Positions 17,448 to 26,386 of a stretch of 64,000 nucleotides of DNA are shown here, one piece after another. The notes under the pieces are model-generated. The model was not told where the DNA came from, ran no database searches, and saw only the letters and a list, made by a program, of their open reading frames with translations. Numbering within the stretch: position 1 is the first letter of the stretch; each line of letters begins with the position of its first letter. Made by a program: the position numbers and the translations under genes. Origin of the DNA: CAVVGZ01 sp963747965 (lineage in GTDB: Bacteria > Chloroflexota > Anaerolineae > Anaerolineales > Anaerolineaceae); contig CAVVGZ010000007.1 of NCBI GenBank assembly GCA_963747965.1, positions 248,001 through 312,000 on the forward strand, written 5' to 3'.

Positions 17448-18887
17448 CTAGTCCAATTCGCTAACAGATGGGATTTCTGCTTTGCCCACTTTGCGAAGTC
17501 TATGCGCCATTTGACCTTCCTGCACTTCCCAGACCGGAATTATTGGTATAACTCTCGAAGCCAATGTATAGAGTAAGAGGAATAATGCTAGAGATCCAAG
17601 AGCAATTGCCACCTCTGTAAACCTCGGGCTGTAGGAACCCCAATCAAATGGGAACCGCTGGTGTCCCATTGTAAGGGGAATAATTGTATACCTTTCCGCA
17701 TACATTCCAATGTTGATTAATAGTGAGATGATAAAAATCAACCATGGCGTCCGGCGAATTTTTCGGCTCCACAAGGTTAGCCATGGGATCAGAACATTAC
17801 AAATCAACATGACATACCAAATCCATGCATCGGGACCGGTTGCATGGAAGGTGAGTAAATTTTTGATCACCTCCTCACCGCCGTACCATTGAAGAATATA
17901 CTCATTGAAAAAGAAATAAGCCCACGTCATAGAAAATAATAGAACCAGTTTGCCAAGGGCATCAAAATGTTCCAAACGGATGAAATATTTCATGTTCACC
18001 ATGGTCTCACGCAAGATGAACAATATGCTGATTACAGCTGAAACACCTGAAAGGATAGCCCCTACAATAAAATATGGGCCAAAAATTGTTGAATGCCATC
18101 CGGGAACCATCGACATCGCAAAATCCCAGGACACTACGGTATGGACTGAAAACATGACTGGAATGATGGCATACGCAAAAATGTTGATTCCCTTGCGGAT
18201 GCGGAACCATTCCGCTTCGGTTCCCCTCCAACCTAAGGCTAATAATTTATAAAGTGTATGGCGCCAGCCTGTTGTCCTGTCTCGTGCCATTGCAAGGTCA
18301 GGCAATAATGGCAGGTACAAATAAATTGTACTTCCCAGGAGATAGGTGTTGATTGCAAGAAAGTCCCAGACAAGCGGAGAATGTACATTTGGCCACAACC
18401 ATCGGGCATTTGGGTATGGGATAATCCAGTAAATCACCCAGGGCCTGCCCAAATGTGCGAGAGTAAATATTGCACCGGCGGCTAATGCGAATGTGGTCAT
18501 TAATTCAGCCGCACGGGTAAATGGGCGCCGGAATTCCGCTTTGAAAACCCTTAAAATTGCAGAAACGAATGTACCGGCATGGCTGATACCTATCCAAAAC
18601 ACAAAGGTTATGATGAGGATACCCCACATATTCGGCCGCCGGATGCCAGCCACGCCCATTCCGGTGGCTATCATATATCCCCAGAACCCAACCAAGAGGA
18701 CGGCAACCAAAATTCCGAGGCTGATAGTCCAGATCCAAAACTTCCTGGTGGTTGTCCGCATTGCTTCCATGACCATTTGATTCATCTCCTCACGCGGGCG
18801 AGGGTCCAGCATGAGGTGTTCGCTATGATCAACAATGTCCTGTTCAAGAACTGGCGTTTTCAGGATGGGTTTTGCTTCAGCTGCCAT
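17448..18887 (-). CDS. actC: NrfD/ActC-type quinol-oxidising membrane subunit
   Basis: A ~479-residue polytopic NrfD-family protein. After a soluble N-terminus come many hydrophobic segments, including WTISLGILVAVLLVGFWGYM, LITFVFWIGISHAGTFVSA and AGAIFTLAHLGRPWVIYWII. The conserved ISHAGTFVSAILR, HLGRPW and HTVVSWDFAMS stretches are those of ActC. It would bind quinol in the membrane and pass electrons to the iron-sulfur subunit. The ATG at 18887 has GGGAGGT eight bases upstream; a longer frame runs inside actB2 and is rejected. The start overlaps the end of actB2 by 11 bases, suggesting translational coupling. Confidence 0.92.
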   Translation of the reverse strand: MAAEAKPILKTPVLEQDIVDHSEHLMLDPRPREEMNQMVMEAMRTTTRKFWIWTISLGILVAVLLVGFWGYMIATGMGVAGIRRPNMWGILIITFVFWIGISHAGTFVSAILRVFKAEFRRPFTRAAELMTTFALAAGAIFTLAHLGRPWVIYWIIPYPNARWLWPNVHSPLVWDFLAINTYLLGSTIYLYLPLLPDLAMARDRTTGWRHTLYKLLALGWRGTEAEWFRIRKGINIFAYAIIPVMFSVHTVVSWDFAMSMVPGWHSTIFGPYFIVGAILSGVSAVISILFILRETMVNMKYFIRLEHFDALGKLVLLFSMTWAYFFFNEYILQWYGGEEVIKNLLTFHATGPDAWIWYVMLICNVLIPWLTLWSRKIRRTPWLIFIISLLINIGMYAERYTIIPLTMGHQRFPFDWGSYSPRFTEVAIALGSLALFLLLYTLASRVIPIIPVWEVQEGQMAHRLRKVGKAEIPSVSELD

Positions 18888-19590
18888 AAGTATTACCTCC
18901 CAATAAGTAATAAACCCTGGATTCTGTGCCAAGTTCTTCGAGAATGCGTATCCTGCGCTGGCTGCGGGCCAGCCTACTGACCTGGGAATCAGGATCGGTG
19001 AGATTGCCAAATACAATCGCACTGGTTGGACATACCTGTGCACAGGCTGGTTGGATTTCCCCATCCATCACCTGTCTACCCTCATTCTTAGCTTTGAATT
19101 GAATTCTATGTATCCTTTGAATACAAAATGTGCATTTTTCCATGACTCCCCTGCGCCTGACTGTTACATCCGGATTCAGGTAGCTGTTCATTGGGACAGG
19201 ATATTCATAATCAAACCAATTAAATGTCCTTGAAAGGTAAGGACAGTTGTTTCCACAATATCGTGTACCAACACAGCGTTGGTAAACCTGTAAATTAATA
19301 CCTTCGCTGTTACTATGTACCGAAGCAAAAACCGGGCAAACCGGTTCACAGGGTGCATTTCCACATTGTTGGCACATCATTGGGGTGAAATCCGGTTTAA
19401 TTCCAGGATATTCACCTGTCCAATAGCGCTGGATTCGAATCCAATTCAATTCCCGTCCGTAGGCCGCCTCCTCTTCCCCGACAAATGGGATGTTATTTTC
19501 CATGGAGCAAGCAGTATTACATGTCTGGCAGCCTGTACATAGATCGAGATCGATCACCATTCCCCATTTTTTACTGGTTTCTTCAGACAT
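18877..19590 (-). CDS. Four-cluster iron-sulfur subunit (ActB2-like)
   Basis: A 237-residue ferredoxin-type subunit with four cysteine groups: CTGCQTCNTACSMENNIP, CQQCGNAPCEPVCPV, CVGTRYCGNNCPY, and CTFCIQRI with CAQVCPTSAI. This is the PsrB/HybA-like arrangement of four cubane-type clusters. In ACIII the equivalent is the B2 part of ActB, one cluster of which can be [3Fe-4S]. Here it is a separate gene, not fused to the molybdopterin-type subunit. It would relay electrons from the NrfD subunit to the multiheme cytochrome. AGGAGAG precedes the ATG. Confidence 0.92.
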   Translation of the reverse strand: MSEETSKKWGMVIDLDLCTGCQTCNTACSMENNIPFVGEEEAAYGRELNWIRIQRYWTGEYPGIKPDFTPMMCQQCGNAPCEPVCPVFASVHSNSEGINLQVYQRCVGTRYCGNNCPYLSRTFNWFDYEYPVPMNSYLNPDVTVRRRGVMEKCTFCIQRIHRIQFKAKNEGRQVMDGEIQPACAQVCPTSAIVFGNLTDPDSQVSRLARSQRRIRILEELGTESRVYYLLGGNTYGS

Positions 19591-19614
19591 AAAGAACTCT
19601 CCTATCCATTTTTA

Positions 19615-21783
19615 TCATTGCTGTCCTTGCTCATCCCCATAGATACCATGCTGATCCTCAATTCTTGCCAGTGGGTAGCGTTTACCGGTGGGTTTCAGAC
19701 TAACCCTTGTATCCCCGAAAGCTAATCCTCCTGCCTGGTCGAGAATCAGCTCAAATAGGACGGCAGGATTGCTTCCACGCTGATCTGCGTACCGGCTGAA
19801 TGAAGTATGACCCTGCCCGAACGGGATTGCAATTGTGTCCGGGCGGATAGCTGGATAAAGATATGCAACGGCTTCAATTTTTCCAACTTCAGAAGTGATT
19901 TCGACAATATCATCATTATGAATTCCAAGTTTTTCAGCAGTTTTTGGGTGGATTTCTACCCATGAGTTCCAGATGACCGTGGTCATCGGATCAGGTGTTT
20001 CCTGGATCCAGGGTCGATTTGCCTGACTGCCATCACCTTTCTGTGTGGAATACACAACCAAATGATAGTCACTACCACCGGATGTTTGATCCGGGGAGAT
20101 TTGTTCAGAGAGCGCTGGTTGGTTAATCGTGGAGGGTGACATTAATTCGGGTTCGTTGTGCCACCAACCGCCATATTGGAGCCATAATGACCAGAATGCT
20201 GGCATCACATCTGCCTGATAAAATCCTTTCCTGCTATCCAGCAAGGGTTGAAGCTTTTGCTGGAGGAAGTCTACTTCATCTGTATAGGGAATTTGAGACT
20301 TGATTTCTTCATCCATTTGGCCGACAGCAGCGAGCAGTAGGTCGGTGGTTGAGCGAGTATTGTACAGGGGAGAAACAACCGGTTGAAACGAAGTAAATAT
20401 AGGACGATCTGCACCGGGTAAATTTCTCTGGTATCCCCACGATTCAAGCGGTGAGTGGTCCGGTAAGACATAATCGCTCAAATGGGATGTTTCATCGAAA
20501 AAGGTAGCAAAAGAAATCACGTTAGCAACTTTCATCAAGGCATTGGGGAAATCAAGGGCTCCTGGCAGCTCAAATACCGGATTCCAACCATGGATAAATA
20601 CCGATTTGATATTTCCCTGCTGCATTTCTTCTGTAAGTCTTTGTATATCAGAAAAGGGATTCGTAGTTGGGCTGGTTGGAGCCAGGTAAATACCACCCGG
20701 TTTCCCGATATTATTACCCAATATATTTAATGACAGGATGGACTTTGCAACCGTCAAACCTTCCTTGTGGGAAAGGGCAGTACCTCCCGGGATGCAAATC
20801 GGATTGCTGGCCTGGACAAAAAGATTTGCAAGATGTTCCAGGGTTTCGAGAGAAACCCCGGATAAAGACACAGCCTCCTGGATATCCACACCATGGAAGT
20901 AGGGAACTCCAGTTTGCATCTTCATTTCTTGAACGAGATTTCCCAAGGCCCTTGCTACTATATTTTCCGATCCGGGAATTATAGGTATCCATTCATCTGC
21001 ACTTCCGGAGGTTAATGACATGCGAGGTTCGAAGGAAACATAATATCCTCGCTGGTTTTGGTTACCCTGGCGCAACTCAGCATATGCCCTGCTGTAGGTT
21101 AATGGAGATAACCAGGTTTCCAGGAAATTTGCACCAAATGAAAATACCAAATCGGACTTCCCGAAATCAAAATACGGAAAGGATTTCTGGTTGAATATCT
21201 GATTTACGGCTTCTACGAGGGTTCCTTGAGCATCAAACATACCAAGCGCACCAAACCTGTAAGGGGAACGGGTTCCAAGGGCTTGCGTCATCTCATAAAC
21301 CAGGTCATATAAATGATCTGGGGCCATACCCAGTAAAAACACGATTTCATCCGGCGGAGTATCCTGAAGGATAGCGGTAATCGTGGTTACAGCCAGATCC
21401 CAATTTATTTCAGTATAGGATTGATCCCCTTTACGATTAAGTTGAATAGGGTTAGTCAACCGGTCCGGATTGTATAATCCTTGCAGGGTAGTCAATCCTC
21501 TTGAACAAAGCTTTCCATAGTTTATTGGATGGTCAGGATTTCCCTGGACCCCGATAGCCCTTCCTTCTCGGGTGCGGACGATCACTCCGCATCCAGCCGG
21601 GCATTCTCTACAGGAGGTTGCATAATATGTACTGACACCAGTTTGATTAAATTCTGGCATTTCTGCATACTGCTGACGGACGACGTACCTTGAAACAGGA
21701 CCACACCCTGTGAGCACTGCTGATGCTGCGGTACCAAGCCCAGAATATTTTATGAAATCCCTGCGTGAAATTGTTTTAGTCAT
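19615..21783 (-). CDS. Molybdopterin-oxidoreductase-family subunit (ActB1-like) with Tat signal
   Basis: A 722-residue protein with a twin-arginine signal (SRRDFIKYSGLGTAASAVLT) ending in a Cys at residue 27. The molybdopterin family fold is clear (GNPDHPINYGKLCSRG, WNPVFELPGALDFPNALMKV, FFDETSHLSDYVLPDHSPLE). It keeps a full N-terminal [4Fe-4S] motif, C58-x2-C61-x3-C65 and C93, which I recall as missing from the B1 part of characterised ACIII. No Cys or selenocysteine is seen where a molybdenum ligand would be expected (YRFGALGMFDAQGTL), so catalysis on a soluble substrate is doubtful. It may be a structural ACIII subunit or an unusual CISM member. Confidence 0.88.
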   Translation of the reverse strand: MTKTISRRDFIKYSGLGTAASAVLTGCGPVSRYVVRQQYAEMPEFNQTGVSTYYATSCRECPAGCGVIVRTREGRAIGVQGNPDHPINYGKLCSRGLTTLQGLYNPDRLTNPIQLNRKGDQSYTEINWDLAVTTITAILQDTPPDEIVFLLGMAPDHLYDLVYEMTQALGTRSPYRFGALGMFDAQGTLVEAVNQIFNQKSFPYFDFGKSDLVFSFGANFLETWLSPLTYSRAYAELRQGNQNQRGYYVSFEPRMSLTSGSADEWIPIIPGSENIVARALGNLVQEMKMQTGVPYFHGVDIQEAVSLSGVSLETLEHLANLFVQASNPICIPGGTALSHKEGLTVAKSILSLNILGNNIGKPGGIYLAPTSPTTNPFSDIQRLTEEMQQGNIKSVFIHGWNPVFELPGALDFPNALMKVANVISFATFFDETSHLSDYVLPDHSPLESWGYQRNLPGADRPIFTSFQPVVSPLYNTRSTTDLLLAAVGQMDEEIKSQIPYTDEVDFLQQKLQPLLDSRKGFYQADVMPAFWSLWLQYGGWWHNEPELMSPSTINQPALSEQISPDQTSGGSDYHLVVYSTQKGDGSQANRPWIQETPDPMTTVIWNSWVEIHPKTAEKLGIHNDDIVEITSEVGKIEAVAYLYPAIRPDTIAIPFGQGHTSFSRYADQRGSNPAVLFELILDQAGGLAFGDTRVSLKPTGKRYPLARIEDQHGIYGDEQGQQ

Positions 21784-21809
21784 ACATTTACCCTATTCTA
21801 GATCATGAT

Positions 21810-22346
21810 TCAATAATGACAAAGCGTACAGTCTGAAAGCCGTTCAAATTGACCGGGTGACAGCTTTTTGTGGCAGCCCAGGCACCACCCCATATTCATC
21901 CGTTTTTGCGGTTCGGCAACAATCATCTCTGAGACCTCCCCATGGCAGGTTTCACATGTAATGCCGATCGATAGATGCGCCTGGTGGTTGAAATGCACAT
22001 GATCTGGCTGGATGGCTACCGGTACCCACGGAATTGATTCGTTATTCAAGGCATATTGGGTGAGTTTATCTAATTGTTCCGATTTTTTTGTAATTTGCTG
22101 GTGGCAGCCCCAGCATTTATCGGTAGACGGTAATCCTGCTGAAGGTCCATAGGGAGCTGATGAATGACAAAAAGTGCATTGAGCACCGAGACCAATATGC
22201 AGGCTGTGCGGAAATTGAATGGGTTGTTCAGGAGTGTTTTGTGTAAGATATATTCCCCCAATACTCGCACCAATGAAAATAAATAAAATAAGTGCCAAAC
22301 CGATCTTCACTCCCGGGTTCTGCCATAGAGCTTGTGGATTTGTCAT
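21810..22346 (-). CDS. actA: Pentaheme cytochrome c, ActA-like
   Basis: A 178-residue protein with an N-terminal membrane anchor (about residues 15-34) and five CxxCH heme sites: CTFCH at 57, CWGCH at 78, CETCH at 131, CLGCH at 155 and CTLCH at 173. Additional His residues (HSLH, HVHFNHQAH) supply axial ligands, as in cytochrome c3/c7-type folds. ActA of ACIII also has five hemes. It would accept electrons from the iron-sulfur subunit on the outer face of the membrane. AAGGAG precedes the start. Confidence 0.9.
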   Translation of the reverse strand: MTNPQALWQNPGVKIGLALILFIFIGASIGGIYLTQNTPEQPIQFPHSLHIGLGAQCTFCHSSAPYGPSAGLPSTDKCWGCHQQITKKSEQLDKLTQYALNNESIPWVPVAIQPDHVHFNHQAHLSIGITCETCHGEVSEMIVAEPQKRMNMGWCLGCHKKLSPGQFERLSDCTLCHY

Positions 22347-22372
22347 AAATTGCTTCTCCTTGCCGTTATTCC

Positions 22373-23353
22373 TTATTGATTTGATTGTCCACGCAGAACC
22401 CAGACAATCAATAAGATTACCGCAATCAGAACTGCACCAATAATGATTACAAAACCAAGGGAGGTTGCCAGTGCACCAAAAACCGTAAGAATCCCGGTAA
22501 AAGTGTTTTGGGCAGGACCACCAACCAGTTCAGCTTCTGTACCTGTTTCACCGGCCATTGTTAATTCATTTTCTGCTGGTTCTAATCCGCTAGGCATTGA
22601 TTGGGAATATAGGAGTACATCCCTCCCGTGAGCTGGTGTCCAACCCAAGGAATAACCAATCGGCATTTCTGTACCAGGGGTTCCAAAACGGGTTTTGTGC
22701 AAGTATCTCCATGGATCCAAATCAGCCAGTGTACCAAGTGAGGCATCCTGTCCCTCAAACCTGAAAGAAATGGATGTCCCGTCCATACCATGGCAGGATG
22801 CACATACTTCATCATAGGACAACTTCCCTTGTTCGAAATCCCCGCCTAAAACCTCGAAGGTAACAGGGTCAATATATTCGCTGTCAAGGATTAATCCATT
22901 TTTTAAGAAATTTGCTAAATCCTTGAGCTGCTGTTCTTTTAGATATACTGAAAAATCGTGGTCCGGGTCGTTTGCACCAGATAGAATCTGGATAATCGAT
23001 TGCTCATCCAGTTTTTCTACAGCGTTATAAATGTTTGGAAAACCCGTATAATTTGATCCCCTTCCGTATGCCCCATCCTCACCCAGATAATCCCATCCAT
23101 GGCAGGTGACACAACGCCATGTATCTGATCCACTACGGGTATTGGTTGTTTGTTTTGACCAGATGGGGTGATCACCAGGCGGTGGATTTTGTCCCAAATA
23201 AGCAAACCAGTTGTCATATAGGGCAGCGCCGCTGGGAATCGTCTTATCTATTTGATAGGTGGGTTTTGCGCTGGCATTAATGGGGTCAAGGCCAAATCCG
23301 AAAAATGTAATTGTTAATGCCAGGCAGGTGAAAAATAATAATATCCTTCTCAT
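22373..23353 (-). CDS. Membrane-bound diheme cytochrome c
   Basis: About 326 residues: a signal peptide (LLFFTCLALTITFFGFGLDP), two cytochrome c domains with heme sites CVTCHGWDYLGEDG and CASCHGMDGTS, and a C-terminal membrane helix (SLGFVIIIGAVLIAVILLIV). It is the first gene of the respiratory operon, 26 bases ahead of actA. It could be an electron acceptor for the complex or an extra subunit not found in the classic ActA-F set. A longer frame starts at TTG 23365, but the ATG at 23353 has GGAG at the right distance. Confidence 0.88.
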   Translation of the reverse strand: MRRILLFFTCLALTITFFGFGLDPINASAKPTYQIDKTIPSGAALYDNWFAYLGQNPPPGDHPIWSKQTTNTRSGSDTWRCVTCHGWDYLGEDGAYGRGSNYTGFPNIYNAVEKLDEQSIIQILSGANDPDHDFSVYLKEQQLKDLANFLKNGLILDSEYIDPVTFEVLGGDFEQGKLSYDEVCASCHGMDGTSISFRFEGQDASLGTLADLDPWRYLHKTRFGTPGTEMPIGYSLGWTPAHGRDVLLYSQSMPSGLEPAENELTMAGETGTEAELVGGPAQNTFTGILTVFGALATSLGFVIIIGAVLIAVILLIVWVLRGQSNQ

Positions 23354-23523
23354 TGATAACTCCAAATTTTCAACTTAGAAGCAGATGAATTTATGAACAC
23401 AGGTAATGATAAATCTTATTGCTATTTATGCGGTTGTGAAAATAAATTATTGAAAACCAGAAGTTAATATCTTTAATATTCTATCTAAAAATTTAAAAAA
23501 AGGAAGTTGCAAATATCACTTTG

Positions 23524-23670
23524 ATGAGCAGAGGTCAGAACATAGGATACAGGTTATTAAAAGATCCCTATAAACCTGAACCGGGATTATTTCCAAATGT
23601 AAATATCCAGTGTATCCCTGACAATCAAATTTTTGTCCAGAATGTAAAATACAGGGAGGTGGTTCAATAA
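23524..23670 (+). CDS. Possible small protein of unknown function
   Basis: A 48-codon frame (GYRLLKDPYKPEPGLFPNVN, ending NVKYREVVQ) with protein-like composition, sitting in the ~470-base gap before the CBM9-like lipoprotein. A hairpin with a T-rich tail begins 8 bases after its stop, as expected for a real transcript end. No good ribosome-binding site is seen, and I do not recognise the sequence. The rest of the gap should hold the promoter of the respiratory operon on the minus strand. Confidence 0.3.
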   Translation: MSRGQNIGYRLLKDPYKPEPGLFPNVNIQCIPDNQIFVQNVKYREVVQ

Positions 23671-23677
23671 TTGCATC

Positions 23678-23726
23678 CCTGGGTTAAGAAGACCCGGGTG
23701 TTTCTTGACATTTTTTTTGACGTTAG
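23678..23726 (+). terminator. Hairpin followed by T-rich tract
   Basis: Arms CCTGGGT (23678-23684) and ACCCGGG (23692-23698), one G-T pair, then TGTTTCTTGACATTTTTTTT. It may be a terminator of the small frame upstream. Confidence 0.45.
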
Positions 23727-23827
23727 ATTGATAGATTTTTTTAACAATTTTATCTATAATAGTGTCTAAGATATTGGAGATTAATTCTCTTTTTAATAAT
23801 GTATGCCCACTTGTCAGGAGGATGCAA

Positions 23828-24994
23828 ATGAAAAAAAGAATCCAGCTCTATGCAGGCATTATCTTGACAATGATAATTTTTTTAGCCTGCAATTTCCCAA
23901 CTATTTCTCAGCCACCGTCATATGATTATACAGTGACTCCAATATATACAAAAACCCCATTATCGTGCCCTGTATTCTTTCCAACCAGCCTGCCAATCGG
24001 GATCACAGCCACATTAGATTCACATGGTCAGTCTGGAACCCTTACAAACACACCTATGCCACTCACTCCAACCAATACTATCGCTGCAATCACTTTTACC
24101 AGTACAGTAAAACCTATCATCTTTACAAGCACTGTGAAACCAATCATATTTACCCTTACAGCAACAAAGACTTTAACCCGCACACCCACAGTTGCACCAA
24201 CCCGCACTCTCACACGTACCCCCACAATGACGTATACACGGACTCAGACTCGCACCCCCACCAATACACCAACTCGAACACAAACACGCACTCCCACAAT
24301 TACACCAACTAGGACGCAAACACGCACTCCCACGGAGAATGCAAGCCAGAGCCGCCCAGGGCTGCATCATATCGCACAATATATGAGTCCCCCCGACCTT
24401 GATGGGGAATGGGATGAATATAGCTCCGACACCTATAGTGTATCCAGCCTTGTTTATGGATCGGATGAATGGGAAGGCAATGACGATCTTTCCGGATCAG
24501 TCAGGTTCGGTTGGGACGAGGATTACCTGTATGTGGCGGTCAAGGTAAGTGATGACAATTATGTACAAAACGCATCTGGATACGATATTTACCTGGGGGA
24601 TAGCCTGGAAATCAATCTGGACGAAAATCTCCTTGGGGATTTCAATTCTACAGATCGCAGCGGTGACGATTACCAGTTGGGGATATCTCCCGGCTTTGAA
24701 AGTGTGGATGGAGAAAAAGAAGCTTTCTTATGGTTTCCAAGGGACAATTCAGGCGGAAAAAGCCAGGTGGATATCGCTTCTTCAGGTAATTCTGAGGGTT
24801 ACAACGTAGAAGCGGCCATCCCGTGGAGTGTGTTCGGGATAGACCCAGATACAGGGGACAGGTTTGGTTTTGCTTTTTCCCTATCCGATAATGACGATTC
24901 CGATGAGAATATCCAACAGTCCATGACATCCTCTGTAAGCGGCCGCAGACTACTCAACCCCACTACGTGGGGAGAGTTGATCCTTGAAGATTAA
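23828..24994 (+). CDS. Lipoprotein with TRTPT repeats and a CBM9-like domain
   Basis: A 388-residue surface lipoprotein. The signal peptide ends at a lipobox (IIFLACN). Residues ~60-175 are a Thr/Pro/Arg linker with repeated TRTxTRTPTxTP units. The C-terminal ~200 residues look like a CBM9/DOMON-type beta sandwich used for carbohydrate or redox ligand binding (DLDGEWDEYSSDTYSVSSLV, VRFGWDEDYLYVAVKVSDDN, DSLEINLDENLLGDFN, GYNVEAAIPWSVFGI). The ATG at 23828 has AGGAGG six bases upstream, so the longer frame from 23762 is not used. It is monocistronic and is followed by dinB. Confidence 0.85.
   Translation: MKKRIQLYAGIILTMIIFLACNFPTISQPPSYDYTVTPIYTKTPLSCPVFFPTSLPIGITATLDSHGQSGTLTNTPMPLTPTNTIAAITFTSTVKPIIFTSTVKPIIFTLTATKTLTRTPTVAPTRTLTRTPTMTYTRTQTRTPTNTPTRTQTRTPTITPTRTQTRTPTENASQSRPGLHHIAQYMSPPDLDGEWDEYSSDTYSVSSLVYGSDEWEGNDDLSGSVRFGWDEDYLYVAVKVSDDNYVQNASGYDIYLGDSLEINLDENLLGDFNSTDRSGDDYQLGISPGFESVDGEKEAFLWFPRDNSGGKSQVDIASSGNSEGYNVEAAIPWSVFGIDPDTGDRFGFAFSLSDNDDSDENIQQSMTSSVSGRRLLNPTTWGELILED
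24171..24338 (+). repeat. 36-bp tandem repeat in the lipoprotein linker
   Basis: About four imperfect copies of a 36-base unit coding for a 12-residue TPTRTQTRTPTx block. The last two copies (from 24268 and 24304) are nearly identical. Copy number may vary between strains. Confidence 0.75.
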
Positions 24995-25057
24995 TAGGGA
25001 ATGAGCAAAACGGAATCTTTGAAGAAATGCCCAATAAATAACCGGTAATTTATCAAA

Positions 25058-26386
25058 TTGACTTACAGGAAGATTTTACACATCGATCTGGACGCTTTTT
25101 TCTGTTCAGTTGAGGAATTATTCCATCCAGAATTGAAGGGAAAAGCGTTTGCTGTTGGCGGTAGCGCTGAAAATCGAGGAGTGATTTCTTCTTGTTCCTA
25201 TGCCGCCAGGATGTTCGGGATTCATTCGGCAATGCCGACCGGAAAAGCGAAGTTGTTATGCCCAGAATTAGTACTGGTTTCCTCAAGCTATTCCAGGTAC
25301 CAGGAAGCATCCCAGCAAGTAATGTCAATCCTTAGTGAGGTTACCCCACTCATTGAGCAAATCTCCATCGATGAGGCGTTTCTGGATGTAAGCGATTTGC
25401 CTCAAAGCGGTTTGGAAATTGCCCAATCACTCCAGCAAAGCATACTTATAAAAACTGGATTACCCAGTTCGATAGGAGTTGCAAGTAATATGCTGGTTGC
25501 AAAAATTGCGAATGATTATGGTAAACAAAAACACAAAGATAACAAGCCTCCCATGGCTGTTACAGTTGTCCAACCAGGTAAAGAGGCTGAGTTTCTGGCA
25601 CCCCTACCGGTAATCTCTTTATGGGGAATTGGTCCAAAATCGGCTGAAAAATTGGAAGGACTGGGGATAAAAACGATTGGAGATTTAGCAAAAACCCCGA
25701 TAATTCACCTGGAAAAAGTGTTTGGGATCAATGGACACGAATTATTATCCCATGCGCAGGGGATTGATAATCGTCCGGTTTTGTTTGAGCATGAAATAAA
25801 ATCAATTAGCCAGGAAATTACCTTTTCCAGGGATTGTTCAGATATTCCTTACTTAGAAAGTATTCTCAGAGATATGAGCGAACAAGTAGGTTTACGTTTG
25901 CGGAAAAGTGGATTTTGTGGATATACGATCAGGTTGAAACTTCGCTGGCCAGATTTCAGAACGATAACCCGCCAGGTAACCTTAGGAGATGCGACTGACC
26001 AGGATGATGTTATTTTTAGGTCTGTGCACAAGCTATTCATGAATAATTGGGAACCTGATCAGAAGGTGAGGTTGTTGGGTGTGGGAGTAAGCGGATTGCA
26101 AAGGAGTTTCCAGCAGCTTACTTTATGGGAAACCCCGGACGAAAAAGAAAGACGTCTTCTACTTGCCCTGGATGAGTTACGTTCGCGATTTGGAAAGAAA
26201 ATTGTATCAAGGGGTAGTAAGATTTTAAGTCGTTCAAATTTCGAGCTTTTTTCTCTGATCGTATCGTATTTTTATAGAGGTCAATCATCATTTGGGAAAT
26301 TTTCTCCCACCGATAGCTATAGGCTAATTGGACGGCATTTTTTCCCATACTTTCCCGCAATTTCACATCACATAACATTTCTGTGA
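25058..26386 (+). CDS. dinB: DNA polymerase IV, with a readthrough C-terminus
   Basis: A Y-family translesion polymerase: KILHIDLDAFFCSVEELFHP, the YAARMFGIHSAMPTGKA motif, the catalytic SIDEAFLDVSD, the HhH region (LWGIGPKSAEKLEGLGIKTI) and a little-finger domain ending RSRFGKKIVSRGS. The start is TTG at 25058; the frame is closed by TAA 12 bases upstream and has no ATG nearby. Family members end close to the RGS motif, but this frame runs 43 residues further across the 3' end of the convergent glycosyltransferase gene. Dropping one T from the T6 run at 26247-26252 gives a stop at 26258 (NFELFL*), a natural end. Confidence 0.93.
   Translation: MTYRKILHIDLDAFFCSVEELFHPELKGKAFAVGGSAENRGVISSCSYAARMFGIHSAMPTGKAKLLCPELVLVSSSYSRYQEASQQVMSILSEVTPLIEQISIDEAFLDVSDLPQSGLEIAQSLQQSILIKTGLPSSIGVASNMLVAKIANDYGKQKHKDNKPPMAVTVVQPGKEAEFLAPLPVISLWGIGPKSAEKLEGLGIKTIGDLAKTPIIHLEKVFGINGHELLSHAQGIDNRPVLFEHEIKSISQEITFSRDCSDIPYLESILRDMSEQVGLRLRKSGFCGYTIRLKLRWPDFRTITRQVTLGDATDQDDVIFRSVHKLFMNNWEPDQKVRLLGVGVSGLQRSFQQLTLWETPDEKERRLLLALDELRSRFGKKIVSRGSKILSRSNFELFSLIVSYFYRGQSSFGKFSPTDSYRLIGRHFFPYFPAISHHITFL

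Noticed and set aside
18888..19064. Upstream extension of the ActC gene by 59 codons
   Set aside because: It lies inside actB2 in another frame, and the ATG at 18887 has a strong ribosome-binding site and the family N-terminus.
24171..24338. CRISPR-like or satellite array suggested by the short repeats
   Set aside because: Repeats are in frame, imperfect and encode the Thr/Pro linker of a lipoprotein; there are no unique spacers.
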